A DNA stretch of 64,000 nucleotides from Branchinecta lynchi (Eukaryota; Arthropoda; Branchiopoda; Anostraca; Branchinectidae), in contig JAKZAP010000022.1 in NCBI GenBank assembly GCA_023053575.1, positions 15,542,518 through 15,606,517 of the forward strand, written 5' to 3'. The notes beneath the pieces are model-generated. The model saw only the letters and a list, made by a program, of their open reading frames with translations. It did no database searches and was not told the origin of the DNA. Every line of letters begins with the position of its first letter. Within the stretch, counting starts at the first letter, position 1. This document shows positions 1 through 11,175 of this stretch, piece after piece. A program made the translations under genes and the position numbers.

Positions 1-99
1 TATTACTTTTTAACTTAATAAGTAGTTTTGATTTCAATAATCAGATATATTTGAATGTGCTGTATCCATCACGTTTTAATTTATTTATTGGTCTATAAG

Positions 100-404
100 C
101 CCGATGAAAAATGTGTAGTCTGCGCAGTAGTATGGTAGTAGTACGAAAACGTTGCATGTAATACTATGTAATAGCAAAGAATACTATGATTTAATGCTTC
201 TCAGACTGGTCCAATCTCATGTAGTAGCATCCAGTAGCAACCTGTCTTGCCATAGTAGCATCCCGTCTTGCTAATAGTAGTATGTAGTGGTATGCAGTAA
301 CACGGTAGCCTTGAAGTAGAAGCATGTAGTAGCATCGTTAGTACTACTTGAAACTTTTTCGTACTACTTCATAGTACTATTTTGAGATAAACGTTTTCAT
401 CGGG
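100..404. mobile_element. Short TIR element filled with AGT/AGC-rich simple sequence
   Basis: The ends are inverted copies of CCCGATGAAAA (left 100-110, right 394-404). The interior (about 125-385) is a degenerate run of AGTAGTA/AGTAGCA words. It looks like a small non-autonomous TIR element; I could not define a clear target duplication. Confidence 0.45.
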
Positions 405-640
405 AGTAATATTGTTTATTTTCTTTACACTTGAGACTTAGGCCGAGCCTCCTCGGCGATGGGAACTGGCTCTGTATCACTATAAATATACTTAAAACAA
501 TTCTGATATATGATTCCCAGTCAGTTTGGGCTTGAACATTGTGCAATTTTGTATTTTATTAATTTGACAAACGAATTGTAAATAACTATTCTAATTGTCT
601 CCTTTGTCGTGTAGTGTACTATTACTTTGTCGTCACCCTA

Positions 641-1193
641 TAGAGAGATTGCACCATACCGACGAAAACGGACGGGATCGTAACGAAAAAATGTAACATT
701 AGGAAGTATAGGACTTTCAACTTTGAAATTAAATTATCGGCGTTTTATCATCCTTCTGAGCCAGGAACTTGCTGGAAATATTAATTGGGCTATTCCATAA
801 CGGTATATTTCTATTTTTGCTAAAGAGTTTCCATGGAAGTAATAGTTTGAATGCGTCAAAGTTTGTAAACCAACACGGAGTCTCGTCCTATTGGTCAATT
901 ATGACATATTTTTTCAAATCGTCATCGTCGTCCAATAGGATTCGAGATTCCGTTTTTGTGTTCAAACTTTGAAGCCTTCAAGCTCTTACTTCCATGGAAA
1001 CTCGTTTGCAAAAATAGAATTATACGGTTAAGGAATAGCCCAATTAACATTTCCAGCAAGTCCCTGGCTCAGAATGATAATAAGACGCCGATAATTTAAT
1101 TTCAAAGTTGAAAGTCCTATACCTCACACTGTTAAAAAAATTTTATGATCCCGAGCAATATCCGTTTTCATCGGGTAGGGTGCAATCTCTCTA
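641..1193. mobile_element. Palindromic MITE with TA target duplication
   Basis: The two halves are inverted copies of each other almost to the centre (about 641-910 and 920-1193). The termini are TAGAGAGATTGCACC and its complement, flanked on both sides by TA (639-640 and 1194-1195). TA duplication with long TIRs suits a Tc1/mariner-type or related non-autonomous element. No transposase is visible. It lies 3' of gene B exon 2, inside that gene's next intron. Confidence 0.8.
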
Positions 1194-1425
1194 TACTATC
1201 CAATGGTTAACTTGGTATTAATAAATGATTGATTGATTGACTTGAGCCTTGCGCGTCATCTGCATCTGAGTGAACCGAGCTCGTGTCTCTGCTCAATGCT
1301 ATATTTATGTTTTGCAAAATTCCAAAATGAAAATAACTTGAACTAAGGACCCATGGCTAGATTTGCCCAGAGGCCTACCACAACATACCCCAGAGCCTAC
1401 TCTAGTTTTAAATGCGTCTAATTAC
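1194..1425. other. Intronic stretch with a GATT microsatellite tail
   Basis: AATAAATGATTGATTGATTGAC near 1220-1240 resembles the 3' tail of a retroposon, although no body is recognisable. The rest is intron sequence of gene B just downstream of exon 2. Confidence 0.3.
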
Positions 1426-1691
1426 CAGCGGTAGCTGACGTTTAAACCAATGAGTATTCCAAGTGCCATTCTTCTATGAAGATTGCATCTTTCCACTGCC
1501 AGGGCACTTACCAATGCCCCTATGTACATCATTGTAGTATCCTTCAAATACGAGACACAAACAGCAGATGTGCTCATAATGGCGAAAAGTGGTAGCAAAA
1601 CAACTGGCATGAGGCTTGTTACCGCCATTGGTAGTGCCTCTGTCATCCAGAAAAGGGCAACAGTTATGATTACAATGCCACATCGCAGTTC
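1426..1691 (-). CDS. SLC13 cotransporter gene B, exon 2
   Basis: Minus-strand exon of 266 nt (88 codons plus two bases) encoding the second and third hydrophobic segments of an SLC13-family Na+-coupled dicarboxylate/citrate transporter of the plasma membrane. Diagnostic stretches are WMTEALPMAVTSLMPVVLLP and, near its end, AVERCNLHRRMAL, matching the N-terminal scaffold of the SLC13A2/3/5 group. The acceptor is TTGTTGTAG before the first Glu codon (phase 0) and the donor is CTG|GTAATT (phase 2, splitting a Trp codon). Phase 0 at the start matches the end of the candidate exon 1 at 8946-9038. The next exon, which should carry the first sodium-binding SNT motif, lies off the left edge. Nothing in this exon is broken, so the gene may be functional. 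Confidence 0.92.
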
Positions 1692-2670
1692 CTACAACAA
1701 GAAAAGATTCTGAATCAGATTTACAAGCTGGATCTGTGCTCGATGACAATGTTTGATTTTGGGAGCTCCATGTTTTGGGTGTACTTACAAGGCTACTCAG
1801 TTAGCACCCAGTGTTTCATTATCTCTGTTTGCAACTGAAAATGCAAAATACAAAATGCCAGCAAAATAAACATATTAAAATTCCTGCCAAGGGGAACTCG
1901 GTACCAACGAAGAGACACCTCACACTACCTGCCAACAAATATAAGGGAACTGCAGACTGACAGCTTCAAAACCGGCTCTAGCTATAAAACCTGAGACATC
2001 TTATTTTTACCCTTTTTTTTTTTGGGGGGGGGGGGTCTCTGCTAAGCTAGGTGATCTCTTACATAAAGTAGAAATATGATTTTTTGAAAAATTCTCCAAA
2101 TTTAGACTACGGTACCTTGGTCTTGCTTCACACCTCCAAAAAAGTGAAACGAGAGGTAAATAAAGAACTTAATATTTGGAGTGTGATTACGCAAGTGTGA
2201 GATATTAATTAAGGTATCAGTGATTTTATTTTGTGCTCTTTATTTCTTGACGTACTTTTATTTACTATGGCCCTTGGGCTTCTAAAGCAATAAATTTTGC
2301 AGAAAGTTTGCTGAAAATTAAGGTTTTATTTTAATACCAAGATTTGAATGAAATTTACTGATTTACTCAATTTTGACAGCTGTTCATGGTCCAATGTCAT
2401 GTTTCTTCTGTTGGGACTCTGAAAGAGCCGCAATATTGCTCAAATGCAATTCAGCATATCACTTATATTACAGCAGAGGTATGTTCATTTGAACAGTTAC
2501 TTGAACTGTTAAACGTCAACATTGTAGTTTTGGGCAAAATAACTATTCAGGTGTTTTCAGAGACCTTTAATGACCTACTTTGGCTAACTCATAATTGACT
2601 TTAGTCACAGCAAGTGCACGAAAATGGTCCAAAGTCAACAAACGTTCAAATAAGCATACTTCTACTATAG
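1692..2670 (-). other. Intron 1 of gene B, 3' part
   Basis: No exon or named repeat was recognised, apart from a G run at about 2028-2037 preceded by a T run. The open frame at 2386-2598 has no family features and is treated as chance. Confidence 0.5.
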
Positions 2671-2671
2671 C

Positions 2672-3250
2672 CGTTTTGTAGCCTACACCTTGATTATGTC
2701 AAATTGAGGAGAATTTTCAGGGTTATGGTACCTGACACTCAAAGTAGTCCCCGAAGCCGCGCCGAAGTCGGCGGCGCGGCGCCAAAAATAACTCGGCGGG
2801 CCGCCGCCAAAAACATCTTGGCGCGCCACCGTTGGGGTCGACGCGGCGGCCCGCCGGTAAATTATGCCGCCGAATCTATTTAGGTGAAATGTTTCAAGGT
2901 ATTTTTCTATTGAGCTTTATCTTCCAAAGGTTCCAGGTTATTGTTCTATTTCTGCAATGTTATAGCCTACAGCTTGATTATGTCAAGTGAGAAGAATTGT
3001 CAAGGTTACGGCACCTGACATTCAAAGTAGTCCCTGAAGCCGCGCCGAAAGTTTGCGGCGCGCCACCAAAAATAACTCAGCGGAACGCCGCCGAAAACAT
3101 TTCGGCGCGCCACCTCTGGGGTTGGCGGCGGGGGCCGCCGGTAAAATTATGTCACTGAATATATTTAGGTTACATGTTGCAAGTTCTTTTTCTATTGAGG
3201 TTTATCTTGCAAAGGTTCCAGGTTATTTTTCTATTTCTGCCATCAGCAAG
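2672..3250. repeat. Two tandem ~285-bp units with GC-rich GGCGCGCC-bearing cores
   Basis: Unit 1 (about 2672-2957) and unit 2 (about 2958-3250) share AGCCTACA.CTTGATTATGTCAA at the start and GGTTCCAGGTTATT near the end. Each has a core of very high GC content with many CGGCG/CGCGCC words starting at AGTCCC.GAAGCCGCGCC. The same core forms the ends of a TIR element at 50952-51510. The units sit in gene B intron 1. Confidence 0.7.
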
Positions 3251-4059
3251 TAAGCAGAAAGAGTCTTCCGTTGTGGCGGCAGAGCAGGATTAGTATTTAT
3301 TACCAAAAATTGTATGTTAGCTCCACACCGCGTAAACAAAGTGACCAATTGAGACCGTCTTTCTGTCACTTCGTCTCTCTGTCCAAAGTCTGCTAGTTCA
3401 GAAACTTCCGGACACGCTACGGCGGTGAAACTTGCCATTCTTTCCGGACAGCATCTCCATTTCACTGAACGTCGGTAAACTGTTTCATTCTCTTGAAATA
3501 CCCTCGATTGCTGGACATTCGAGTACTGGGGATTCCCCATTTCGCAACTTTTATTTATAGTAAAGTAACAGGTAGCCTATCTAGGTTAAAAGATCGTATG
3601 ACACTTGCTTTGTATTGTCCCCTTTTGTCACTTCGTAACTTGCATTCTCTGACTTAGGTCCGTACAACGACCATCCTGTCTCTCCGTAGGTTCGTCTATC
3701 CTTTTGTCTCACTGTGCTAGTTTCGGCACTTCCATACAAGTTAGGACCGTGAAATTTGGCATGCATATAAAGGACCCGACCGATAATCAACGAATCCTTT
3801 TTTTCCGGATCCGACCATTCATGTGGGGGGTGAGCTATCTCTGATCATGACCCGCGTTTGTCGCGGACGGTACAAGGCCATAGGTCCTAGACATGTAATT
3901 CTGGGGCCATGACGGAATCCGGCTTTGGTGGGGGAGTTGAGGGGGTTTCTGGATGTCTTTTTCTTTGTGACATATATAAATCTCTAACTCGTGTCTAAAT
4001 CTCCGATCGGGAGGAGCTTGCCAGCTGGCGAGAGCAAACGTTCAAGACGTTCTATTTGT
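3251..4059. other. Intron 1 of gene B, no gene recognised
   Basis: Two weakly related stretches (about 3340-3480 and 3625-3750), both with CACTTCGT and CTGTC-rich words and a GCTAGTT.. core, hint at an old duplication. Open frames here (for example 3223-3540, minus) are not coding as far as I can judge. Confidence 0.35.
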
Positions 4060-4067
4060 ATGACAGG

Positions 4068-5400
4068 CACGGGCGTCGCTATGGGGGGGGGGGGGGTAAC
4101 ACCCCCCCCCCCTCGAAGAAAGAAAAAAGCTAAAACGGGCGCACCATGAAAATTCAGCACAATCGGTCGCTCACCCAGAAAAGCTAAATGGGGGGCTTGC
4201 AGTAGGCTTGGAAAAGTCAGTAAGGCTAGTTACCAAGGCGTCGGCTGTTCTGGGTTCTCGAGCGTTTGAAACTTGAGGAGGAATTGCATTCTCAGTCGCA
4301 TGTTTCGAGAGGCAGGCTATTTCTAGTCGTTCAGAGGCTTTTAATCATATTTTGTCAGAATGAGAAGTATGATTGTTAAATTTAAGCTTCCATGACCGAC
4401 AAAAGACAGTTGTCAAATTATGAGTTTCATCCTGCAGCACACAGTTCTAATTTTAACCTAAGTTTTAACATGATCTGTTGTGTACTAATGTCTCTCGATT
4501 CAAGTAAAAATCAGGTTGATTTTCCTTGTGGCGTACTTTTCCAATAATTTATTAGTTTCATGCAAAGATCCTTTATATTTCAGTAGAAAACCATTTAATA
4601 ATAAGAATTTGTCTCCAGTCTGACGTTTAAAACTAAATCGGTTTCGTGATCAATGAGAGAAGATTTAATGACGGGTCTGATTATTGCAACCCGTCAATTG
4701 ATTTTTATTTTTGTCTTTTAACTCGAAATTCAATTCCAGTCAACTCCGTTTCAATTTTTTTTCAGATGATCAGTACTTCTTTTCTGGAAAGGCTCGAACT
4801 GAAGCACATTATCCAACTTCCAACTAAATGTCGCACATTTTTCTTGATTGGTCGTGAACAAAAAAAGACCTTCATTTGGGATCCGAAAAGGCGTTCTGAT
4901 CACACAGGATTCCACAGAATTTGCCTGTGGCGCCTTTCGTAGTAGGCTTTATTTGCTGGAAAGTCGTGTCATTTAAGCTTGGTATTTCGGGGCTTGGGCC
5001 GCACTAAAAGCTATATAGATTTTGTTGCGGAGAAGTAGCGTTTTGCCCTTAAAAAGTCATGGCCTACTAAGAAATTTCGACTGCTGCACTCGTTTTTATT
5101 CTGTCTGATATACAGTTTTGCGGATATAGTGGTGTGTTTCTTGGCTATTGTTTCCAACTGGTATGACTCTTGGCCTTCTGTCTGCCAGTCGTATATCTTA
5201 AGATACTCACCTCCCACGCCCAAGCCCTTTCAACCGCTTCTGAGCTCGGAGTTACAACTAGGCTTCTAACCTCCAGTCTTCAACGCTTGCAGTTATCACG
5301 ATATTTTACTATCACATATGAGACGAAAAGCTAAAACGGGCGGCAGGGCGCTGGTAGGCGCCCAGCCACCCCCCTCGAGTTTTGGCTAGCGACGCCCCTG
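4068..5400. mobile_element. hAT-like non-autonomous transposon
   Basis: The ends are CACGGGCGTCGCTA on the left and, read inward, CAGGGGCGTCGCTA on the right, a typical hAT terminal sequence. Both sides are flanked by the 8-bp direct repeat ATGACAGG (4060-4067 and 5401-5408), the target-duplication length of hAT elements. Subterminal AAAGCTAAAACGGGCG occurs near both ends (about 4126 and 5329). The 1.33-kb interior shows no BED-finger or hAT dimerisation domain, so it is non-autonomous. Confidence 0.85.
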
Positions 5401-5408
5401 ATGACAGG

Positions 5409-5671
5409 AACGTATGCGACCCTGAGCTAAAAACATGCTACATACCCTTGCAAGTGCTATACATTCTTTCAGCTCTTCCTGTACCCCTCGTCAAAAACCT
5501 AAAATGGGTTTTTATCCGATAAAGATACATAAATGTTAATTACATCTACAGAGCAGTTGCACGTAAAACCCACCAACTTTCATGAAAACTTCCGAAAAAT
5601 TTCAGCCAACTTCTATCTATACCGAAGAGGTTGTATCCGTTTATGAGTAGTCAATTGAAAAACAATATGCT
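5409..5671. other. Intronic stretch, nothing recognised
   Basis: Gene B intron 1. No coding, repeat or RNA signal that I can support. Confidence 0.4.
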
Positions 5672-5744
5672 CTTCAGCAGGGATTTGGACCCACTGACCT
5701 CCGACTTTCAAGGCTACTCCTCTACCACTGAGGTACAGCGGGGC
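5672..5744 (-). repeat. tRNA-like sequence, probably a SINE head or tRNA pseudogene
   Basis: Read on the minus strand, this has a box A-like block CCTCAGTGGTAGAGGAG and, 27 bases further on, a box B-like GGGTCCAAATCCC, spaced as in a tRNA. The acceptor ends do not pair and the anticodon stem is poor, so a functional tRNA is unlikely. It could drive Pol III transcription of a SINE. Confidence 0.5.
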
Positions 5745-5929
5745 TTTTGAACAAGGCTTGCAAACCATTATAATAGTCCGGAAGAAGCGAACTACAGGAA
5801 TAGAGATCCTGCCAAAAACAAATCTATCTAAACACTTTACATCCCCGTGTTACAGGACTAGATATGTATTATGTAGACTGAATTTTATTCAAGGGTACTG
5901 TGTAAAACAAACCAGCTGATTTTTCATGG

Positions 5930-6990
5930 TTTCATTACTTGAATTATATTCCATTTCCATCTACCCAGTATTTCGTCTTATCCAGCCTGTACCTCACTGG
6001 GTACATCCAGCTATGACTCTTGTACTGTCCAAGTTTCATCACTTTCTCTTTTTGATCTGTATGCATACCAGCAAAATTCCAGCCCCCCCCCCCTCCACCG
6101 TGTCCACATGCGATTCGGACACAGAAATATCAAATCTGGGGCACTTGCTCCTATCAACACCAAGTTTTGCTCGAGTGGAAGCACTTCCGGGTCTTGGAAA
6201 CATGACCAACTTTCAAAGATAGTCCTTCAGCCCAAGCAGACTGTGAATCATATTTTGTGGTGCAAAACGGATAAGTCAGCTACATTTAAGTCAGCTACAA
6301 GGGTCCTCTTTCATCCTATTCCCCCTCCTGTTTGGTCCCTATGCAGGATACCAAGCCTCCACCTCCATCCTCCAACGTAATCGGATGCAACTCGGATCAG
6401 GAAATTTTGCATCTACAGCACTTCACAAAATTTTGGTGACACCCAACTTTCCCCACCATGTCCGGATACAATCTGGACCTTCAAATAAAATTACTAGTAC
6501 CCATGACCTTTGTGCGATACACTTGGTACCTGGGCATGTGCAAAGATTTCCGGGCCTCCCACTCACCCAGAAAGTTTTGGAAAAATTTAATGTCTACCTC
6601 ATTGGGCAATTCCTTATATAAGACACCAAATTTAACATAGCCCCATTCCAACTCCCCATACCGAGGTTGGATCCTGTCTGGACTTCAGAATCACATATCT
6701 GGGACCCATAATATTGTCCAAGTTTCATCCCAATCCCTACATTCCTTTGGTTCCCTGTAGGCTAGGTTGTAAAAGTCTACCTCAAATCCCCCTGTAAAGT
6801 TTTTGACTTGGGTCATGCAGGTTGGAAATTTCTGTGTTCTCCCTCCCTCCATCCCTCACATGAATGACCGGATTAATCTCCGAAAACATGGTTTAGCTGG
6901 GAATTCAGCCAAGTCCTTCAGGATCTTCTCAAGTTTCATAGTCTTAGTTTACGTGGAAGTGCCTAAACTAGCAAAAGTGAGAAGGAAGGA
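5930..6990. repeat. Diverged copy of the satellite-type repeat seen at 11-13 kb
   Basis: The stretch carries recurring phrases AAGTTTCATC..., C-runs followed by CTCC, and near its end AGTTTACGTGGAAGTGCCTAAACTAGCAAAA in broken form. These are the same phrases that recur every ~270 bp in the block at 11176-13156. Open reading frames across it (5926-6222, 6108-6380, 6385-6621) are by-products of the repeat. Confidence 0.5.
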
Positions 6991-7424
6991 CCAGCAATAC
7001 AATTGCAATTTGGCACTTGAACCGAAGGCTAATACCATAATACAATAATAAAGTAACAACGCTGATGAATTTTGTTGTAAAATTTGAGAAATTTGCTGGA
7101 AAATTTCAAAAAATAACCTTTAAAATGCAAAAAATTGAGCAAATGCTGGTAAGTTTTCGGAGTGCCAACAACAAGTTTCCGGCGACCAACCCAAATTCTC
7201 TCCTCTGCTGCAGAATTTAAATTTGGTGTGGCTAGGGGACTAATTCAAAGTAGCATATGTGAGAGTTCTTGAGCATTAAGTTACATAAAAAATCAACTTT
7301 TAACATTTTTGAAGCAAACTTTGACTCAAAGTTTGTCAAAGTTTGCTTCAAAATGTTAAAAATAAATTTATGTCCAGTCTTAACTAGGTCCTGACTGTCA
7401 AGAAACACAATCTCAATGGCAGGG
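6991..7424. other. Intronic stretch with one hairpin
   Basis: There is an inverted repeat around 7296-7362 (TTTTGAAGCAAACTTTGA and its complement). Otherwise it is AT-rich intron of gene B with no recognised content. Confidence 0.4.
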
Positions 7425-7959
7425 CACTTACCCAGTCTAGTACACTAGCCCCTTTTCAGGCACGGTGCTCAAACGTCTAGCACCATGCCTGGGTGCTAGA
7501 CGTTCAAGCACTGTATCTTGGATTTCATGTATGGTGCATGGGTTTCAGTATACAGTGCATACATCAAAAACACAATTTCTGTCGTAACAACTGAGCACCA
7601 GCTCGGACAGGGCTGAAATTACTACCGTGAATTAGTGAAATCAAAGACAATCCTTTATATATTTTTCACGTTTTTTTCATTAGAGCCTTTTTGTTTTTGT
7701 TGTGAAAAACATATAAAGGATTGTCTTTGATTTCTCTAATTCAGAGTAGTAATTTCAGCCCTGTCCGAGCTGGTGCTCAGTTGTGATGACAGAAACTGTG
7801 TTTTTTCTGTATGCACTGTATACTGAAATCCATGCACCATACATGAAATCCAAGGTACAGAAAACAGCTTAAATCTTTACTTGTAGAGTCATAAACAAAC
7901 ATTAGAAACTGTAAACTTTCACAAAATCAAATCATCAATATGTGAAGTAACTCTGTAAT

Positions 7960-8462
7960 GTAATGTAATGTAATGTTTATTTTTCACCCATCGTACAGGA
8001 AAGAGAAAATGATGGAGTATAAAAAAGAAAGAAAGTAGAAAAACACAGAAAAAAGATCACACAACAAAGAAAAACAAAAGGCAAATCACTGAGGGAAAAA
8101 TCACACTTATGAATCACAAAATTTCAAAAAACAATCCCTTGCCACTCATGGCCGCTCTTACTGCATTTTACTTGTTGACATAGCTCATCGAGCTTTTGAA
8201 TCGGGTCGACGATACCGTATTTATTGGTCATGTAGGTATTGCGCGTCCAAGGAGGAAGACGAAGAAGGTATTTTGCGAATTTAAAGTATATCCGTTTAAT
8301 TTTTAGTCGGTCCGTCGCATTTAAAGTTTCAGAAAATGGAGCTATATATAAAATATGGGGTAGCGCAACACTATTATATAATTTTGCTAATAGAGTTCGG
8401 TTTAGATGAAACTGGGTTGAAACAGTTTGACCATAAGAACGACGAATTTTGCTTGAAATCAT
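7960..8462 (-). mobile_element. LINE 3' fragment (RT C-terminal region)
   Basis: The minus-strand frame 8462-8124 includes YNSVALPHILYIAPFSE and IKRIYFKFAKYLLRLPP, close to stretches in the RT tail of the larger fragment at 53221-54790 and in those at 43190 and 51530. The 3' end is a (TAATG)n tail on the plus strand at about 7960-7977. It is 5'-truncated and not functional. Confidence 0.7.
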
Positions 8463-8740
8463 GTGACTCTGAAATCACATGAAAGTTGACTCTGAAATCA
8501 CATGAAAGTTTTAACAGCTCAGGTTGCTCTCTCTGCATGCAATCTGTACCAGCTCATCTCCAGCATCCAACGTTGACACGGTGACACCTGGAGCACGGTA
8601 CCAAGGAGGATCACTGCGGCCAGAGGTGCCGCTGATGACAGTAGCGTCGTTTCCTTTATAAGACCTGTCCATCGGTGGACATGATGACTCTGTTGGGATG
8701 GAAGACAAAGAAGGACATTAGGCTTGAGCCCAGACTGGCT
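8463..8740. other. Unidentified GC-richer block inside the hAT-like element
   Basis: Minus-strand frames of 65 and 87 codons overlap here, with no recognised domain. A direct repeat (TGACTCTGAAATCACATGAAAG) occurs twice at 8462-8508. It may be captured sequence; I assign no function. Confidence 0.3.
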
Positions 8741-8945
8741 TGAACGTCTAGCACCCAGGCATGGTGCTAGACTTTTGAGCACCGTGCCTGAAATGGGGCT
8801 AGTGTACTATACTGCACTTACCTATGACTGCATAGTCATAGAAGTTCCCTTTTAACACTTTTGAGATTATGTAATTTCACTAGGTCGCTGACACATTATG
8901 ACATTATGTATGTAAACAAAACTAGATAAAAATTTACTAAGATAC

Positions 8946-9038
8946 CTTTTCGTATACAAAACAAGCAGTCAGAAAGGATGTAGTCAGTACACTAATTGTG
9001 AAGATGGTTTTCCAGTAAGGGATAATCTTGATTTCCAT
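8946..9038 (-). CDS. SLC13 cotransporter gene B, first coding exon
   Basis: This minus-strand segment of 31 codons starts at the ATG at 9036-9038 and ends at the donor AAG|GTATCT (phase 0), which matches the phase-0 acceptor of exon 2 at 1691. The product begins MEIKIIPYWKTIFTI and continues as one hydrophobic helix ending in YEK, followed after splicing by ELRCG. Length, charge pattern and splice position resemble the first exon of SLC13A3/A5-type transporters, where a short cytosolic start and the first membrane helix end just before the (K)E.RC motif. The frame stays open upstream to an ATG at 9257, but that extension does not resemble SLC13. A donor at G|GTGAGC (about 9058) would put exon 2 out of frame. 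Intron 1 would be about 7.3 kb. Confidence 0.7.
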
Positions 9039-9337
9039 CTCAAAATACTCATGCTCACCAGATTCAAAAATTCCCGGAAGTAAGATGCTAGCAAAGGGCA
9101 AAACTAACAAACTCATAGAGTAGAAGTACAAAAAAACATGCACACGTTCGTGTTTCTCTGTGCAGAGAAGTGACCTTTGCGACCTTTGTTTCTCCGAATC
9201 CAAAAACACAAACTGGATAGACACAGATTTTTTTTTTAAGACGTCTGAATATGCCATAAAATATAAGAATCAAAGTTTGTCAACATTACAGACTGATCGA
9301 GAAGGCACTCTCTGATGCGAATATAATTTCGAAACAC

Positions 9338-9398
9338 TACACTGTAAAAATTTTTTTTTTAACTTTAATCTTTATACGGAGAAACTTTTTATAGTGTA
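9338..9398. mobile_element. Internally deleted MITE copy (TACACTGTA family)
   Basis: TACACTGTAAAAA at the left and TTTTTATAGTGTA at the right keep both ends of the family seen complete at 10942-11098. The middle is missing, but AACTTTAATCTTTATACGGA is retained. Confidence 0.7.
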
Positions 9399-9634
9399 CG
9401 ATCTGGCCAGCACCGGCTTGTCGAGTTTCTGCACCTACTCTTGTTTTTTAAAGGTTTGATCAGGTTCAGGGGGTTGCGGATTAGGATTCACACCAGGATT
9501 TACTATCATCGACAACTTTGGTAAAGTTGAAGACTTTTTCAAGATTTCGGTGAAAACTAACCCTGTTCGGGATATCAAAGCACAATTTTTTTTATAGAAA
9601 AGATGTTTCACGATAAACTGGTCAAGAAATATCG

Positions 9635-10015
9635 TATTCTCAAAGGATTGGATTCAAGATTCAACAACTCTACTAAAACAAAAAATATTCCGGCTTGACG
9701 ACCGGTTACAAACAAAGCATATACGTGCTTGTAAACCGCAACCAGTACACATTTATACACATTATATAACTAATCAAACCTTCACTAAAATAAATTTAAG
9801 ATTAATTAATTAATTTGTCCTCTCTCGTCTTCCAAACCCTCCACTCCCCAATTACTCTCAAACAGATGTCTCTTTAACCGATTTGCCGAATTGCGGTAAA
9901 CTTTCCGCTTCTCGAATTGAGTCTGGAAAAGTATTCCAGACCACCGTACCTGAACGCTTTGCCACATGGCTAGAACGAACATTACTTCTTGGCTCACTTA
10001 CCATATCTCCAGCGT
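9635..10015 (-). mobile_element. LINE 3' fragment with C-terminal ORF2 remnant
   Basis: On the minus strand the sequence encodes a tail of the kind WN.FPDSIREAE.., followed by a conserved 3' UTR containing GACCGGTTACAAACAAAGCA. It is the inverted counterpart of 40447-40833, where the translated tail VVWNTFPDSIREAES is clearer. LINE ORF2 proteins of CR1/Jockey-like groups often end this way. Confidence 0.6.
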
Positions 10016-10941
10016 ACCTCGTAGCCTGTCCGTGATAAAATGAGTTAAAACGAAAAAAATTACTAAAAAATCAGGCACGAAAAGATTTGGAGTGAGTCAG
10101 AGTCTCACTAAGTGTATAGAAAAAAAAAAAAAAAAAAAAATTGATCAATAGATCTTGATAATTTGATGTCCGTCTTGCACAGGTGACCTGTTGTCACATA
10201 TTGATACGGGCTGTTGGTTGAAGAATATGTTCAATATGTTCTAGAAATAAATTCCTTCCTTCCTTCCTTCAAAATCCATTCAGACTCTAAAACACAAAAA
10301 TACTAATTTGGAAATCACTAATTTGACCTACCTTCAAAATCCTAAGTTTCCTAAAAATTGACTCAGTACTTAAAACTCCTGTATCCTACTTACCAATTAG
10401 TCTCACTGCTTTTGCTGAATCTGTACTCGTTTGAAATTGCACGTAAAATTACTAGTGAACGTACCAATATTCGCAATTTTCTGGTTGGCACCTTTCGACT
10501 CTAGATCTGACGACCTAACGAAGTCTTCTAAAAGCCTACTTATTTTGAAAGAATTGCCTAATTACTTTACTTTAACTCGCACTTCGGAGTGAACAAGGTC
10601 CATTATGGATCTGGTATGCTCCCCTCCTGGTTGATTTTCTAGCTGGATGGTCTTCTACTGTTCTAATGATGGTTGACTGACAAACTCGGCCCAGTCCAAA
10701 CGTCGTAGATGCAGAAAGGAAAAAAAGGTTATAATTTATAATTCAATAGGACAGCAAGGGACAAAAGAAAATACACAATAAGTAAGAAGGAGCCTTTCAA
10801 CGTAGACAGGCAGGCGAGAGGCATTACCTTGATGTGTAGAGGGGGTTGGGCATAACAACCAATGTTATTTCAATAGCAACCAAAGCAATTTTATGAAGCT
10901 TCCCCAGGTCTCACGCATTATCATCCCATCTAACACACGAC
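10016..10941. other. Intergenic stretch upstream of gene B
   Basis: It holds an A run (10120-10140), a (TTCC)n tail at 10250-10269 after GAAATAAA that looks like a retroposon 3' end, and otherwise no recognisable gene. Part of it may contain gene B's 5' UTR exon, which I cannot locate. Confidence 0.4.
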
Positions 10942-11098
10942 TACACTGTACAAAAATCTTGCAGTATTTGCTACTGAGATTAATTTTGTCCCGAAAAAGA
11001 TAATCTTATCTCTAACTCGGATTAATTTTATCTCAGTACCAAGCAGCATATACTGCAGTGAACTTTAATCCTTATTCGGATAAACTTTTTACAGTGTA
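10942..11098. mobile_element. Complete MITE, TACACTGTA family
   Basis: The 157-bp element has TIRs TACACTGTACAAAAA and TTTTTACAGTGTA and internal inverted words around GAGATTAATTTTGTC/ACTCGGATTAATTTTATC. Other copies are at 9338-9398 (deleted) and 44249-44418. The ends may include a TA duplication. Confidence 0.8.
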
Positions 11099-11175
11099 CC
11101 TCAAAATATAGTACTGGTGGATGTCCGGCACCGCTCAAGAGACACACCAGTTAGAAAAACAAGAGCTGAAAGCTC

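Larger units (their letters stand above)
7433..8814. mobile_element. hAT-like composite element with inner palindrome and LINE fragment
   Basis: Both ends read inward as CAGTMTAGTACACTAGCCCC and are flanked by the 8-bp direct repeat CACTTACC (7425-7432 and 8815-8822). The TIRs extend about 70 bp, through a subterminal palindromic block GTCTAGCACCATGCCTGGGT. Just inside the left TIR is a second palindrome (about 7505-7862, arms of ~155 bp). The element also carries a minus-strand LINE fragment (7960-8462). The end sequence and 8-bp duplication indicate hAT type. It lies in gene B intron 1, close to exon 1. Confidence 0.82.

Noticed and set aside
5672..5744. Functional tRNA gene
   Set aside because: The acceptor stem does not pair and the anticodon arm is poor, so it is kept only as a tRNA-like sequence.
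8511..8782. Two overlapping minus-strand frames near SLC13 gene B exon 1
   Set aside because: They lie inside a hAT-like element, have no recognised domain, and their splice phases do not connect to the SLC13 exons.
9058..9257. Exon 1 of gene B ending at the strong donor G|GTGAGC near 9058
   Set aside because: Splicing there leaves phase 1, which throws exon 2 out of frame; the phase-0 donor at 8945 gives a family-like product.
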